Origin: Kocuria salsicia
GTDB lineage: Bacteria > Actinomycetota > Actinomycetes > Actinomycetales > Micrococcaceae
Reading direction: 5' to 3'
Length of the DNA stretch: 64,000 nt
Assembly: GCF_007681555.1 (NCBI RefSeq)
Contig: NZ_VELE01000007.1
Coordinates: 62,001-126,000, forward strand
Part shown: positions 19,475 through 28,979 of the stretch, one piece after another
Position numbering within the stretch: position 1 is the first letter of the stretch
Layout of the letters: the number at the start of each line of letters is the position of its first letter
The notes under the pieces: model-generated
What the model saw: only the letters and a program-made list of their open reading frames with translations
What the model was told of the DNA's origin: nothing
Databases searched by the model: none
Position numbers and translations under genes: made by a program

Positions 19475-19998
19475 CACAGGCCCACCATGTGGGCTTCACC
19501 GCGCTCCGTGAGCTGCTCCCGCAGCCGGTCCGCCTCCTCGCGGGGCAGTCCGGGCAGCACTGCGTCGGTGCCCGCGGAGGCCGTGTGCAGCGTGACCGAG
19601 GCCAGCCCGAAGGCGTTGAGGACCGGCCCCGTGCTGATCTCCACGTACTGCATGCGCCCGTACGGCACCACAGTCACGGTGCGGAAGAAGAGACCCTTGC
19701 GCAGCCACAGCTCGGTGGGTGCCTGCGCGTAGCCGATGGCGCGCACCCGGCGCGGGGTCAGGCACAGTTGCACCACGCCCCACGCGAGCACGACCGCCGG
19801 GGGCAACCACAGCCACCACTGCACCCCGCCGCTCCAGACGCCGAGCAGCGCCAGGAGGACCGGGACCGAGACGATGGCCGTCCAGATCACCGTGGTCACC
19901 ATCCTGTTCAGCAGCCGCGCCGTGACGTAGCGCGGGGACACGCGGTGCCACGTCAGCTCCGCGGGGGAGAGCTCATGGGGGTCATTCGTGGCGGGCAT
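19474..19998 (-). CDS. Small PH-domain (bPH2/YdbS-like) membrane protein
   Basis: A 174-aa partner of the larger PH protein. Two transmembrane helices at about 35-80 are followed by one bPH2 domain (RAIGYAQAPTELWLRKGLFF, then VVPYGRMQYVEISTGPVL). ATG 19998 follows GAGAGGGAGG; the open frame extends upstream, but only this start has a ribosome binding site. The start lies inside the 3' end of the DUF3180 gene, and the stop overlaps the next start, so the three genes form one tightly coupled unit downstream of the folate genes. Confidence 0.85.
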   Translation of the reverse strand: MPATNDPHELSPAELTWHRVSPRYVTARLLNRMVTTVIWTAIVSVPVLLALLGVWSGGVQWWLWLPPAVVLAWGVVQLCLTPRRVRAIGYAQAPTELWLRKGLFFRTVTVVPYGRMQYVEISTGPVLNAFGLASVTLHTASAGTDAVLPGLPREEADRLREQLTERGEAHMVGL

Positions 19999-20536
19999 AC
20001 CCTCCCTCTCCTGTCGCGTACGGGTCTTGCCGTCCACCGTAGGGGGTTTCCTCCCCCGCGTCCGGGTCATCCGGTGGCAGGCGGCAGGATTTCTCCACGA
20101 TCCACCCGAGCACCACGAGCAGCAGACCGGCCACCACCTGGGCCACGCACTGCCACAGCGGCTCCTGGGTGGAGCGCACCGCGAGCAGGCTCAGCTGGTC
20201 CCCGCCGATCCCCGTGTGCCAGCCCGCGCACAGCGCCCCGTAGTACGCGATGGCCTGCGCCGCTGCGGCAGTGCCGACGGCCCACACCGGGTCGTACGGC
20301 TTGCGACGGGCCTGGTCCCTGCGCCGCGCGCCCTCCCTCTCCGGGTCCCGGTAGGCCCGCAGCCGCAGCCCGAGGTAGCCGACGACGATCCCCGCCCCCA
20401 GCTCCGCCACGAGACTCACCCACGGCAGGATCAGCAGCGCCTGGTGGGCACCGCTGACCACGTGGTTGATGCTCCAGCCCACGGCGGCGGACACGGCCGC
20501 CACCACCACGAGGGTCCACGGGTTCAGGTAGCGCAC
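19982..20536 (-). CDS. DUF3180 family membrane protein
   Basis: A 184-aa protein with four hydrophobic helices. The sequence starts VRYLNPWTLVVVAAV and contains SLVAELGAGIVVGYLGLRLR, the pattern of the actinobacterial DUF3180 family, whose members sit after folK. Function is unknown. The likely start is GTG 20536, preceded by GGAGGGAG; this overlaps the folK 3' end by 13 bp. The C-terminus is a hydrophilic Gly/Asp/Pro-rich tail. Confidence 0.85.
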   Translation of the reverse strand: MRYLNPWTLVVVAAVSAAVGWSINHVVSGAHQALLILPWVSLVAELGAGIVVGYLGLRLRAYRDPEREGARRRDQARRKPYDPVWAVGTAAAAQAIAYYGALCAGWHTGIGGDQLSLLAVRSTQEPLWQCVAQVVAGLLLVVLGWIVEKSCRLPPDDPDAGEETPYGGRQDPYATGEGGYARHE

Positions 20537-21057
20537 GGGGCCTCTCCCTCCTGTTCGGGCAAGCACAGGACGACGTCGGTCACGGTCAGGTCCGCGCGGT
20601 CCGGTGCTGTGTCCGCGAGCTCGCGCACGGAACGCCCCTCCAGCACCGCGGCGGGGTCCATGAGCGCCCAGGGCTCGAGCACGAACGCGCGCTCGGCGGC
20701 ACGCGGGTGCGGCAGGATCAGCCGCGGGTCATCGCTGCGCACGCCCTCGAAGCACACGACGTCCAGGTCCAGGGTGCGGGGACCCCAGCGCACCTCGCGG
20801 GTGCGCCCGTGCGCGTTCTCGATGCGCTGGCACGCGCTGAGCACCTCGTCCGGACCGAGCTGCGTGGCCAGCTCCACCACGGCGTTGAGGTAGTCCGGCG
20901 AGTTCGCGGGTCCGCCCACAGGGCGGGTCTCGACCACGGGCGAGCACGCCTGCACGCGCGTGCGGGGAACGGCGTCCAGGGCCGCCACTGCGTCGCGCAG
21001 CACGGCCGCTCGGTCGCCGAGGTTCGCCCCCAGGGCGACGACGCACCGGGACGCCAT
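20524..21057 (-). CDS. folK: 2-amino-4-hydroxy-6-hydroxymethyldihydropteridine pyrophosphokinase
   Basis: Transfers pyrophosphate from ATP to 6-hydroxymethyl-dihydropterin, the step before dihydropteroate synthesis. The 177-aa product begins with the HPPK signature VVALGANLGDRAAVL and has the catalytic loop RWGPRTLDLDVV. It includes LPHPRAAERAFVLEPW, typical for the family. ATG 21057 overlaps the folB stop codon (TGATG). It is the fourth gene of the folE-folP-folB-folK run. Confidence 0.95.
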   Translation of the reverse strand: MASRCVVALGANLGDRAAVLRDAVAALDAVPRTRVQACSPVVETRPVGGPANSPDYLNAVVELATQLGPDEVLSACQRIENAHGRTREVRWGPRTLDLDVVCFEGVRSDDPRLILPHPRAAERAFVLEPWALMDPAAVLEGRSVRELADTAPDRADLTVTDVVLCLPEQEGEAPCAT

Positions 21058-21485
21058 CAGCGACCGCCCTCCGGCGCCACGGGGGTGTCCTCCCCTGCGC
21101 GGGAGCGGAAGATGCTCACCGCCACGTCCGAGAAGGTGACGTCAATGGGCGCCTTGGGCTTGTGGACGGTCACGTCCAGGGCGCGCACGGCGGTGAAGCG
21201 CTGCAGCAGGCAGCGGGCGATCTCCTCCGCGAGCGCCTCGATGAGCTGGAAGCGCGTGCCGATGATGATCTCCCGCACCATCTCCGCGACCTCCCCGTAG
21301 TGCACGGTGAGCGTGAGCTCGTCCGTGGCACCGGACGGGCGCAGGTCCACGTAGAGCACGAGGTCCACGAAGAAGGGCTGCCCGCTGCGGCGCTCCTTCT
21401 CGAAGACGCCGTGGTAGCCCACGGCCCCCAGGCCGGTGAGCGTGATGCGGTCGCAGTGGTTCGCGACGGGGACGATCTTGTTCAT
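21057..21485 (-). CDS. folB: Dihydroneopterin aldolase
   Basis: Cleaves 7,8-dihydroneopterin to 6-hydroxymethyl-dihydropterin and glycolaldehyde. The 142-aa product starts with the family stretch DRITLTGLGAVGYHGVFEKERR and has the catalytic region LIEALAEEIARCLL and VTVHKPKAPI. It lies seven bp after folP and overlaps folK by one base; all are presumably on one mRNA. ATG 21485 is the natural start for the conserved N-terminus. Confidence 0.95.
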   Translation of the reverse strand: MNKIVPVANHCDRITLTGLGAVGYHGVFEKERRSGQPFFVDLVLYVDLRPSGATDELTLTVHYGEVAEMVREIIIGTRFQLIEALAEEIARCLLQRFTAVRALDVTVHKPKAPIDVTFSDVAVSIFRSRAGEDTPVAPEGGR

Positions 21486-21492
21486 GACGGGT

Positions 21493-22449
21493 TCAGCTTC
21501 CAGGATCCCGGGGGTGCAGGGCGGGTGGTTCGACGCCCAGCCACGCGTGCGCGGTGGTGACCGCGTCCACGGTGGCCGCGACGTCGTGGACTCGCACTGC
21601 CCAGGCTCCCCCGAACGCGGCCAGTGCGCTGATGGCTGCCGTGGCGCCGTCGCGTCCCGTGGCCGGGCGGGGTTCCCCGCCCTCGGCCAGCAGGGCGCCC
21701 AGGAACCGCTTGCGCGACGCCGCCACGAGGACCTTGTGGCCCATCTCCCGCAGCCGCGGCAGGGCCCGGAGCAACTCCCAGTCCTGCCCGCCGGCCTTGG
21801 CGAATCCGAGCCCCGGGTCCACGATCAGCCGTTCTGGGTGCACGCCCGCGGCGAGCAGGCGGTCTCGGACCCCGGCGAGCTCGCGGAGCACGTCCGCAAC
21901 GGTGTCGTCGTAGTGGGTCAGGGTGGTCATGGTCTCGGGCGTCCCCCGCGAGTGCGTGAGAACGTAGGGTGCGCCGCTGCGACCGGCCAGCTCGACCATC
22001 TCGGGGCTGACGTTCGTCCCGGAGACGTCGTTGACCAAGTGGGCGCCGGCCGCCAGTGCAGCCTCGGCCGTCTCCGCGTGGAAGGTGTCCACGCTGACGA
22101 CGACGCCACGGCGGCTTAGTTCGCGGATCACCGTGAGGATGCGGCGCTGCTCCTCCTGCGGTGCCACGCGCGTGCTGTGCGGGCGGGTGGACTCACCGCC
22201 CACGTCCACGATGTCCGCACCGGCCCGCGCGAGCCGCAGCCCGTGCTCTACCGCGGCGGACTCGGTGTCGTGGTGGCCGCCGTCGCTGAAGGAGTCCGGC
22301 GTGACGTTGAGGATACCCATGACCAGGGTCCGCCCGGTGGGCAGGGCCGCGAAGGAGCCCCAGCCGAGGGCATCCTGCGGTCCGGTGTCGCCGGAGACCG
22401 GCCGCGGGGCACCCGGGTGGAGCACAGCGGCGTCGTGCGCGCCGTTCAC
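21493..22449 (-). CDS. folP: Dihydropteroate synthase
   Basis: Joins hydroxymethyl-dihydropterin pyrophosphate with p-aminobenzoate; the target of sulfonamides. The product is 318 aa. Signatures are [14 protein letters not shown] (pterin site) and [14 protein letters not shown]; later [18 protein letters not shown] and [11 protein letters not shown] are conserved. The start GTG 22449 overlaps the folE stop (GTGA). The first roughly 35 residues are a variable extension. An alternative, longer frame runs back through folE in another reading frame and was rejected. Confidence 0.95.
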   Translation of the reverse strand: MNGAHDAAVLHPGAPRPVSGDTGPQDALGWGSFAALPTGRTLVMGILNVTPDSFSDGGHHDTESAAVEHGLRLARAGADIVDVGGESTRPHSTRVAPQEEQRRILTVIRELSRRGVVVSVDTFHAETAEAALAAGAHLVNDVSGTNVSPEMVELAGRSGAPYVLTHSRGTPETMTTLTHYDDTVADVLRELAGVRDRLLAAGVHPERLIVDPGLGFAKAGGQDWELLRALPRLREMGHKVLVAASRKRFLGALLAEGGEPRPATGRDGATAAISALAAFGGAWAVRVHDVAATVDAVTTAHAWLGVEPPALHPRDPGS

Positions 22450-23102
22450 CGCCGGTGCTCCGCGGCGATCAGGTTCATGGCCTCCGCGCGGGTGGCGGGG
22501 TCGCGCAGCTGCCCACGCACGGCCGAGGTCACGGTGCGGGCGCCCGGCTTGCGGACTCCGCGCATGGACATGCACAGGTGCTCGCACTCGACCACGACGA
22601 TCGCGCCCGCCGGGTTCAGGTGCGTCACCAGCGCCTCGACCACCTGTGTGGTGAGCCGTTCCTGCACCTGGGGCCGCTTCGCAAAGAGGTCCACGAGCCG
22701 TGCGAGCTTGGACAGGCCGGTGACCTTGCCCTCCGGACCCGGGATGTAGCCCACGTGGGCCACGCCGTGGAACGGCACCAGGTGGTGCTCGCACGTGGAG
22801 TAGAACGGGATGTCCTTCACGAGCACCATCTCGGAGTGCCCGATGTCGAACGAGGTGGCGAGCAGCTTCGCCGGGTCCTCGTGCAGGCCCGCGAAGATCT
22901 CCGCGTAGGCCCGCGCCACCCGCTCAGGGGTGTCCTCCAGTCCGCTGCGGTCCGGGTCCTCCCCCACGGCCAGCAGGATCTCCCGGACCGCCGCCGCGAT
23001 GCGGGGCTGGTCCACGGCGGGGGACGCCGACGCGACCGCGGCCAACTCCTCGTAGGATCCCGAGACCGGCTCGGGGACACCGTGCTGATCAGCGGACGTC
23101 AT
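22446..23102 (-). CDS. folE: GTP cyclohydrolase I
   Basis: Converts GTP to 7,8-dihydroneopterin triphosphate, the entry to folate. The 218-aa product has zinc ligands visible in [12 protein letters not shown] (C104, H107) and in [11 protein letters not shown] (C177). [22 protein letters not shown] is the family core. The ATG directly abuts the ftsH stop codon, so folE is coupled to ftsH, and its stop overlaps the folP start. This ftsH-folE-folP-folB-folK order is widespread in high-GC Gram-positives. Confidence 0.96.
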   Translation of the reverse strand: MTSADQHGVPEPVSGSYEELAAVASASPAVDQPRIAAAVREILLAVGEDPDRSGLEDTPERVARAYAEIFAGLHEDPAKLLATSFDIGHSEMVLVKDIPFYSTCEHHLVPFHGVAHVGYIPGPEGKVTGLSKLARLVDLFAKRPQVQERLTTQVVEALVTHLNPAGAIVVVECEHLCMSMRGVRKPGARTVTSAVRGQLRDPATRAEAMNLIAAEHRR

Positions 23103-25247
23103 TCAGCGGCTCTCCCGCCGGACACCGCCCGGTTCCTGGCCGGGCTCGCCGGCCGTGGAGCCACCGGTCGCGGAACCGCCCGGGCCGGACTGGTCCTCGC
23201 CGCCCGGCCGGGGGTCCTGGTGCTCGGGCACCTCGAGGGGGTGCTCCGGCTTGGCGCCCACCGCCTGGTCCTGCGGGGCCATGGTGCTGGGGTCCTGAAG
23301 GTTCTTGCGACGGGCCTCCTCGCGCTCGGCCGCGGTGACGACCGGCGGGGTGTACGAGACCTCACGCTCCTCACCGGACTGCCACACCGGGCGCACGTCC
23401 CGCAGGGTGACGTCCCGGAAGATCTCGCGGATCTGGGCCTCGTTGAGGGTCTCCTTCTCCAGCAGCTCCAGCGCCAGGCGGTCCAGCACGGCCCGGTTCT
23501 GCAGCAGGATCTGGTGGGCCTCGTCGTGGGCCTGCTCGAGCAGCAGACGCACCTCGTCGTCCACCACGGCCAACGTGCGGTCCGAGTACTCCTTGCCTCC
23601 GGAGCCCATTTCACGGCCCACGAACGGGTCCGAGTTGTCCCCGCCGATCTTCACGGAGCCGATCTTCGAGCTCATGCCGTACTGCGTGACCATCTTCCGG
23701 GCCGTGTCCGTGGCCTTCTGGATGTCGTTGGAGGCACCGGTGGAGGGGTCGTGGAAGACGATCTCCTCCGCGGCTCGCCCGCCCATGGCGTAGGCCATCT
23801 GGTCCAGCAGCTCGTTGCGGGTGGTCGAGTACTTGTCGTCCGTGGGCATCACCATGGTGTAGCCCAGGGCGCGGCCGCGCGGCAGGATCGTGATCTTGGT
23901 GACGGGGTCCGTGTTGCGCAGTGCAGCGGCGACGAGCGCGTGACCGCCCTCGTGGTACGCCGTGACCTTGCGCTCGAGCTCCTTCATGACGCGCGAACGC
24001 TTCTGCGGGCCGGCGATCACGCGGTCGATCGCCTCGTCCACCGCGCGGTCGTCGATCAGCTGGGCGTGGGAACGGGCGGTCAGCAGGGCCGCCTCGTTCA
24101 TCACGTTGGCGAGCTCCGCGCCGGTGAAGCCCGGGGTCCGCTTGGCCACGGACGCGAGGTCCACGTTGTCCGCGAGCGGCTTGTTCTTCGAGTGCACGCG
24201 CAGGATCTGCTCGCGACCCTTCATGTCCGGGGCGTCCACGCCGATCTGACGGTCGAAGCGACCCGGGCGCAGCAGTGCGGGGTCCAGCACGTCCGGACGG
24301 TTGGTGGCCGCGATCAGGATCACGTTGGTGTTGGCGTCAAAGCCGTCCATCTCCACCAGGAGCTGGTTCAGGGTCTGCTCGCGCTCGTCGTTGCCGCCGC
24401 CCATGCCTGCGCCGCGCTGGCGGCCCACGGCGTCGATCTCGTCCACGAAGATGATGGCCGGGGAGTTCTCCTTGGCCTGCTGGAACAGGTCACGCACACG
24501 GGACGCGCCCACGCCCACGAACATCTCCACGAAGTCCGAGCCGGAGATCGAGTAGAACGGCACGCCCGCCTCGCCCGCCACGGCCTTGGCCAGCAGGGTC
24601 TTGCCGGTGCCCGGAGGCCCGTAGAGCAGCACGCCCTTGGGGACCTTGGCGCCCACGGCGGTGAAGCGGTCGTGCTCCACCAGGAACTGTTTGATCTCGT
24701 CGAGCTCCTGGACGGCCTCGTCCGCGCCCGCCACGTCCGCGAACGTGACCTCGGAGTTCTCCTTGTTGAACATCTTGGCCTTGGAGCGGCCGAACTTCAT
24801 GGCCTGCCCGCCGGTCTGCATGCGGGAGAACACGAACCAGAAGATCCCCAGGATGATGAGGAACGGGAGCATGAAGCGCACCAGGGAGAGGAACCAGTTG
24901 TTCTCCACCGGCTGGTCCGTGAACCCGCTGAGGTGGGCGTCGTCCATGCTCTTGACGACCTCCTCCGCACGCGGCTGCACGTAGAAGAACTCGACGTCCT
25001 TGCCGAGGTTCTGGTCATTCTGGTTGAGGTCGTCCTTGAGGGAGAGTTCGACCTTCTGCTCACCGTCGTAGATCTTGGCCTCGTTGACCTTGCCGTCGTG
25101 CAGCAGCTGCAGACCCACGTTGGTGTCCACGCGGGAGGAGGTGGGGCTGAACATCATGGCGCCCACGGGCACCAGGACCACGATGGCGAGCAGGATCCAG
25201 AAGAGCGGTCCCTTGAAGAAACTTGTGGGTTTTTTTGCCGTGGCCAA
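23103..25247 (-). CDS. ftsH: ATP-dependent zinc metalloprotease FtsH
   Basis: Membrane-bound AAA+ protease that degrades misfolded and regulatory membrane proteins. The 714-aa product has transmembrane helices at about 14-33 and 121-141, Walker A GPPGTGKT at 210-217, the AAA+ signature [18 protein letters not shown], and the zinc site HEGGH near residue 431. The C-terminal 60-70 residues are a Pro/Gly-rich tail. I chose the TTG at 25247, which has GGGAGG nine bases upstream. No ATG or GTG is at suitable distance: the frame upstream is open, but its sequence looks non-coding. A run of seven A occurs at codons 4-6. Confidence 0.93.
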   Translation of the reverse strand: MATAKKPTSFFKGPLFWILLAIVVLVPVGAMMFSPTSSRVDTNVGLQLLHDGKVNEAKIYDGEQKVELSLKDDLNQNDQNLGKDVEFFYVQPRAEEVVKSMDDAHLSGFTDQPVENNWFLSLVRFMLPFLIILGIFWFVFSRMQTGGQAMKFGRSKAKMFNKENSEVTFADVAGADEAVQELDEIKQFLVEHDRFTAVGAKVPKGVLLYGPPGTGKTLLAKAVAGEAGVPFYSISGSDFVEMFVGVGASRVRDLFQQAKENSPAIIFVDEIDAVGRQRGAGMGGGNDEREQTLNQLLVEMDGFDANTNVILIAATNRPDVLDPALLRPGRFDRQIGVDAPDMKGREQILRVHSKNKPLADNVDLASVAKRTPGFTGAELANVMNEAALLTARSHAQLIDDRAVDEAIDRVIAGPQKRSRVMKELERKVTAYHEGGHALVAAALRNTDPVTKITILPRGRALGYTMVMPTDDKYSTTRNELLDQMAYAMGGRAAEEIVFHDPSTGASNDIQKATDTARKMVTQYGMSSKIGSVKIGGDNSDPFVGREMGSGGKEYSDRTLAVVDDEVRLLLEQAHDEAHQILLQNRAVLDRLALELLEKETLNEAQIREIFRDVTLRDVRPVWQSGEEREVSYTPPVVTAAEREEARRKNLQDPSTMAPQDQAVGAKPEHPLEVPEHQDPRPGGEDQSGPGGSATGGSTAGEPGQEPGGVRRESR

Positions 25248-25607
25248 GCCGTTGATCCTCCCGTGGACGTGACACGTTGCCGAGCGCGGCCCGTTCCCTG
25301 CGGGTGGCCCTCCGGGTGGAGTGCCAGGAATCCGATGGCCGTGACGCGTGTGCCACAATCTATCGTCTCGTGTGGCGCCAGTTCGTCTCGAGTGCGGTCC
25401 GTTCTTTTACAGCGCACACGATCGGCTCACGCTACCCCGCCCGTCCCGGCGTTGACTGGGAGCGGGCACGACGCCGCCGGGAGACGCGCGTGGCCCCGCA
25501 GCGCGGCGTCGTCGTCGGGGATGCCTGGTTCTCGGCGGTCGCGAGGTGCCGGCGCGGACCACGGTTCGGGGCACCACATTCTCCACCGCCGCTGCGCGCG
25601 GGCGGGC
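25248..25607. other. Non-coding gap between hpt and ftsH
   Basis: This 360-bp stretch has no convincing gene. A possible ftsH -10 (TAGATT, 25362-25357 on the minus strand) would give a leader of about 100 bases. An imperfect hairpin with 9-bp arms at 25468-25476 and 25504-25512, about 100 bp past the hpt stop, may end the tilS-hpt transcript. Confidence 0.5.
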
Positions 25608-26159
25608 TCAGGAGTAGACGTGCGGCGCGAGCGTGGCGATGCAGTCCAGCGTGCGGTACTGCTCGGCGAAGTCCAGGCCGTAGCCCACCACGAACTCGTT
25701 GGGGATGTCCCAACCCACGTAGCGGACGTCGATGCTCGTCTTCATGGCCTCCGGCTTGCGCAGCAGCGTGCAGATCTCCACGGAGTTGGGCCCGCGGGAC
25801 TCCAGGTTGGTGCGCAGCCACGAGAGTGTGAGGCCGGAGTCGATGATGTCCTCCACGATCAGCACGTCCTTGCCGTGCAGGTCCGTGTCGAGGTCCTTGA
25901 GGATGCGCACCACACCGGAGGACTTGGTGCCGGAACCGTACGAGGACACCGCCATCCAGTCCATGGGGTACTGGCCCTCGAGTTCGCGCATGAGGTCCGC
26001 CATGACCATCACCGCGCCCTTGAGCACACCCACGAGCAGCACCTGCCGGCCCTCGTAGTCACGGTCGATCTGCTGCGCGAGGTCGTGGACCTTCTCTGCG
26101 ATCTGTTCCTTGGTGAACAGGATGCTGCTGAGGTCCTCGCTGACGTGTTCCGGCTTCAC
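25608..26159 (-). CDS. hpt: Hypoxanthine phosphoribosyltransferase
   Basis: Purine-salvage enzyme making IMP and GMP from hypoxanthine and guanine with PRPP. The 183-aa product has the PRPP-binding motif VLIVEDIIDSGLTL and conserved VLLVGVLKGAVMVMADL and SYGSGTKSSGVVRILKD. GTG 26159 overlaps the tilS stop codon (GTGA), indicating coupling; the open frame extends upstream, but that part lies within tilS. tilS-hpt-ftsH is a conserved neighbourhood in Gram-positive bacteria. Confidence 0.96.
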   Translation of the reverse strand: MKPEHVSEDLSSILFTKEQIAEKVHDLAQQIDRDYEGRQVLLVGVLKGAVMVMADLMRELEGQYPMDWMAVSSYGSGTKSSGVVRILKDLDTDLHGKDVLIVEDIIDSGLTLSWLRTNLESRGPNSVEICTLLRKPEAMKTSIDVRYVGWDIPNEFVVGYGLDFAEQYRTLDCIATLAPHVYS

Positions 26160-27367
26160 TGGGCACTCCCGGGGTTGTTCTGGGTGGGCGTCGTCTGCTG
26201 GGGCGTGCTCCCGGAACCGCCTCGCAGCTCCAGGCACCCCCGCGCGTGCTCGGCGTCCGCGCGGTGCCGCCACGCAGTCACCTTACCCGCCAGCTGGACG
26301 GGTCCAGCGGCGCCGTGGCCGAGCGCGAAGTCCTCGAGCGCGGCGAGCCGCTCGAACGTGGGCGTCTCCCCTCCGGCGAGCGCGCAGGCGCGCGCGAGCA
26401 GACGGCGTCGCAGGGCGGGTGGTGTCGCCTGCACCGTGGCGGCGTCCAGGACCACGGACGACGGCGCGGCGCCCCCCGGGCGCTCCGGTTCCCGCTGGGC
26501 GCGGGGCCCAGGAGACAGATGGGCCGGTCTGGGATCCTGTTCGGGAGCGGACTGCGGTGTGCGCTGCCGAGCCGTGCCGGGCTGAACCAGGGCGGCGGCG
26601 AGCGCGGCGAGAGCCTGCTCGTCCAAGTAGTCGGCGTCCGCGCCGAGCACCGAGGCGGTGCGGGCCAGCGCCTTGGCGACGCCTGGTCCGAGCTCGCGCT
26701 CGAGGTGCGGCAGGACGTCGTGGCGGATCCGCGAGCGGGTCAGCGTGGTGTCCCGGTTGGTGGGGTCGAGCCACGGGTCCAGGCCCTCCGCGGCGCAGAC
26801 CGTCTCGGTCTCCGTGCGGGTGAGCCACAGGAACGGTCGCAGATACGTCACACCGTCCAGGACGTGGCGCTCGGACATTCCCGCCAGCGAGCGCGTGCCT
26901 GAGCCCCGCGTGAGGCCGAGCAGCACGGTCTCCGCCTGGTCGTCCCGCGTGTGGCCGAGCAGCACCGCCGCCGCTCCCGTGCGAGCCACAGCGCGCTGGA
27001 ATGCGGCGTAGCGGGCGAGACGGGCGGCCATCTCCGGGCCGTGCCCGCGCTGCGAGACGGTGACCCGCTCCACGAGCACGGGATCCGCTCCCGCAACTCG
27101 CAGCACCTCAGCGGTGCGCCGCGCGACCGCCTGGGACCCGTCCTGGAGCTGGTGGTCGACCACGACGGCCCCCACCCGCAGGCCGCCGCGGCGCTGCAGG
27201 TGCAGTGCCGCGGCGGCCAGCGCGAGCGAGTCCGCGCCACCGCTGCACCCCACGAGCACGAGTGGTGGTGCAGATCCCGCGGTGTCCAGTCCGGACACAC
27301 CGCGGGCAACGGCCCGCCGCGCCCGCGCGACCACGGGGTTCAGCCGCCCGAAGCGCCCCTGCTGCAC
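26156..27367 (-). CDS. tilS: tRNA(Ile)-lysidine synthetase TilS
   Basis: Modifies the wobble C of the AUA-reading tRNA-Ile to lysidine, an essential step. The 403-aa product has the PP-loop SGGADS at 42-47 and GHTRDDQAETVLLGLTRGSG further on; a C-terminal substrate-binding part follows. Between them is a Pro/Arg/Gln-rich insertion of about 40 residues near position 265-305, absent from most homologues I know. The start is GTG 27367, four bases after the stop of the HTH gene. The end overlaps hpt. Confidence 0.93.
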   Translation of the reverse strand: MQQGRFGRLNPVVARARRAVARGVSGLDTAGSAPPLVLVGCSGGADSLALAAAALHLQRRGGLRVGAVVVDHQLQDGSQAVARRTAEVLRVAGADPVLVERVTVSQRGHGPEMAARLARYAAFQRAVARTGAAAVLLGHTRDDQAETVLLGLTRGSGTRSLAGMSERHVLDGVTYLRPFLWLTRTETETVCAAEGLDPWLDPTNRDTTLTRSRIRHDVLPHLERELGPGVAKALARTASVLGADADYLDEQALAALAAALVQPGTARQRTPQSAPEQDPRPAHLSPGPRAQREPERPGGAAPSSVVLDAATVQATPPALRRRLLARACALAGGETPTFERLAALEDFALGHGAAGPVQLAGKVTAWRHRADAEHARGCLELRGGSGSTPQQTTPTQNNPGSAQ

Positions 27368-27370
27368 CCC

Positions 27371-27832
27371 TCAGCCCCGTGCGTGCCCGGAGCGCTGCGC
27401 GGTCTCCTCCGCCATGGCCAGCACCTTGGACAGCACCGGCGTGCTCTCCCCGAGCATGACCAGCGCGCGTTCCAGTTCCCCCACCGGAACCACGGAGGCC
27501 AGCGCGCTCACGGCGTCCGTGTTCGTGGCGATCCCGGTGCGGATCTGGGACGTGGAGAGCACCGGCTGGGATGCCTCCACCCTGGTCAGAACGGCCTCCC
27601 GGTCCGAGGTGCTCACGCTGTCCTCGAGCATGACCAGGCGTTCGTAGACCGCCGGATTTCCGATTTTGATGCGTCTGCCGCTGATGAGTTGGGAGAGCAT
27701 GGGCGCCGACAGACCCAGAACCTGGGCCAGCCGACGCTGCGTAATACCGTAGGCCCCCACCACGGCGCCAAAACGCTCTGACAACGGCTGTCCGTACAGC
27801 CGTACCTGTTGTTCAATGTTTTCAGAGCTCAC
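27371..27832 (-). CDS. Helix-turn-helix DNA-binding protein
   Basis: A 153-aa protein with an XRE/lambda-repressor-like helix-turn-helix at about residues 25-60 (ITQRRLAQVLGLSAPMLSQL). A helical C-terminal part contains a Ser/Thr-rich middle segment. Target and ligand are unknown. It lies between the zinc protease and tilS and may be co-transcribed with tilS-hpt, since only three bases separate it from tilS. Start GTG 27832 has CAAGAT six bases upstream, which would make its mRNA leaderless; no ribosome binding site is visible. Confidence 0.75.
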   Translation of the reverse strand: MSSENIEQQVRLYGQPLSERFGAVVGAYGITQRRLAQVLGLSAPMLSQLISGRRIKIGNPAVYERLVMLEDSVSTSDREAVLTRVEASQPVLSTSQIRTGIATNTDAVSALASVVPVGELERALVMLGESTPVLSKVLAMAEETAQRSGHARG

Positions 27833-27881
27833 GGGGTCATCTTGACATACCCGTCTGAACGATCACCTGGCAGGTGCGGAC

Positions 27882-28979
27882 TCAGCGCAGGACCCGCTCC
27901 ACCCACGCCCGGGGGTCGTGGATCTCCGCCTCGGTGGGCAATGTCTGCGGGGAGCTCCACACGGTGTTGAAGCGGTCCATGCCCTCGCGCTCCACAATGT
28001 GCTCCACGAACTTCTGGCCGTTGCTGTACTGACGCATCTTGGCGTCCATGCCCAGCACCGAACGGATGAAGCGGTCCACCACACCGTGGTCCGCGGAACG
28101 GTTGTCGAAGCGCCGACGGATGGTCTTCACGGTGGGCACGATCCTCGCGTCCACGGCGTCCATGACCGCGTTCGCATGACCTTCCAGCAAGGACATCACC
28201 GCGGTGACGTGGGAGACCGTGGCCCGCTCCTGCGCGGTGAGCAGGTGGGTCAGCGGGCCAAGACCCGCGTCCGGGCGCTCACCGCGCGAACGGCCCGTGA
28301 CGGATGACGCCAGCGCACGCACCCGGTCCCACACGGAGGCGTCCAGGGAGCCGAGGCTCGTGATCTGCTCCAGCATGTGGTCCCGCAGCCACGGCGCGGC
28401 GGCAAACTGCACGCGGTGGGTCTGCTCGTGCAGGCACACCCACAGCCGGAAGTCCTCCGGTGCCACGTTGAGCTCCTTCTCCGTCCACAGCACGTTGGGC
28501 GCCACGAACATCAGGCGGCCACCGGGGTGGGAGCGGGCCGCGGTCTCGGAGACGAGCCCCGCGTAGGGGTCGTACTGGCCGAGCACCTTCGAGGACAGGA
28601 ACCCCACGAACGCAGCCATCTCCGCGGCGGTGGCCGTGGGTGCCACACCGCGCCTGGCGGCGTCGAACTTCTGGGGGTCCTTGGCGCGCAGCCGGTCGAA
28701 GACGGGCTGCATCAGCACGGAGAACGTCTGGGTGTTCGCCTTCGCCCAGCCCGCGCGGTCCACCACCAGAACGGTGGAGTCCCGCAGGTTCTCGGCTGCG
28801 TCCAGGCGGGTGATCGTGTGCACGTGGTGCACAGACTCGTGCGCGAAGTAGCGCAGGGACTCCACGGCCTTGGACATCTCGCGCGGGGCCGGGGTGGGTC
28901 CCGGAGGAGTCATCTTGGCGGCTAGCTGCGCGGCTGCATCCCAGTCGACGAGCGAACGCTGCGTCAGTTCTTGGCTCAT
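27882..28979 (-). CDS. Zinc-dependent metalloprotease-like protein (DUF2342 / F420-biosynthesis-associated family)
   Basis: A 365-aa protein with the zinc motif HEQTH at 184-188 and a downstream LLEGHANAVMDAVD stretch that supplies the further Glu/His of the metal site. This pairing is typical of the actinobacterial family sometimes labelled coenzyme F420 biosynthesis-associated protein; that label comes from phylogenetic co-occurrence, not from shown activity. It sits between dacB and tilS, the usual place. ATG 28979 is the first good start after a non-coding gap, although no strong ribosome binding site is seen. Confidence 0.85.
   Translation of the reverse strand: MSQELTQRSLVDWDAAAQLAAKMTPPGPTPAPREMSKAVESLRYFAHESVHHVHTITRLDAAENLRDSTVLVVDRAGWAKANTQTFSVLMQPVFDRLRAKDPQKFDAARRGVAPTATAAEMAAFVGFLSSKVLGQYDPYAGLVSETAARSHPGGRLMFVAPNVLWTEKELNVAPEDFRLWVCLHEQTHRVQFAAAPWLRDHMLEQITSLGSLDASVWDRVRALASSVTGRSRGERPDAGLGPLTHLLTAQERATVSHVTAVMSLLEGHANAVMDAVDARIVPTVKTIRRRFDNRSADHGVVDRFIRSVLGMDAKMRQYSNGQKFVEHIVEREGMDRFNTVWSSPQTLPTEAEIHDPRAWVERVLR

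Noticed and set aside
16181-19732. 1183-codon plus-strand open frame
   Set aside because: Antisense to panC, the DUF2520 gene and the PH-domain gene, which all have conserved domains; composition is typical of shadow frames.
22455-26585. 1376-codon plus-strand open frame
   Set aside because: Lies opposite folE, ftsH and hpt; His/Val/Leu-rich translation shows no domain and no ribosome binding site.
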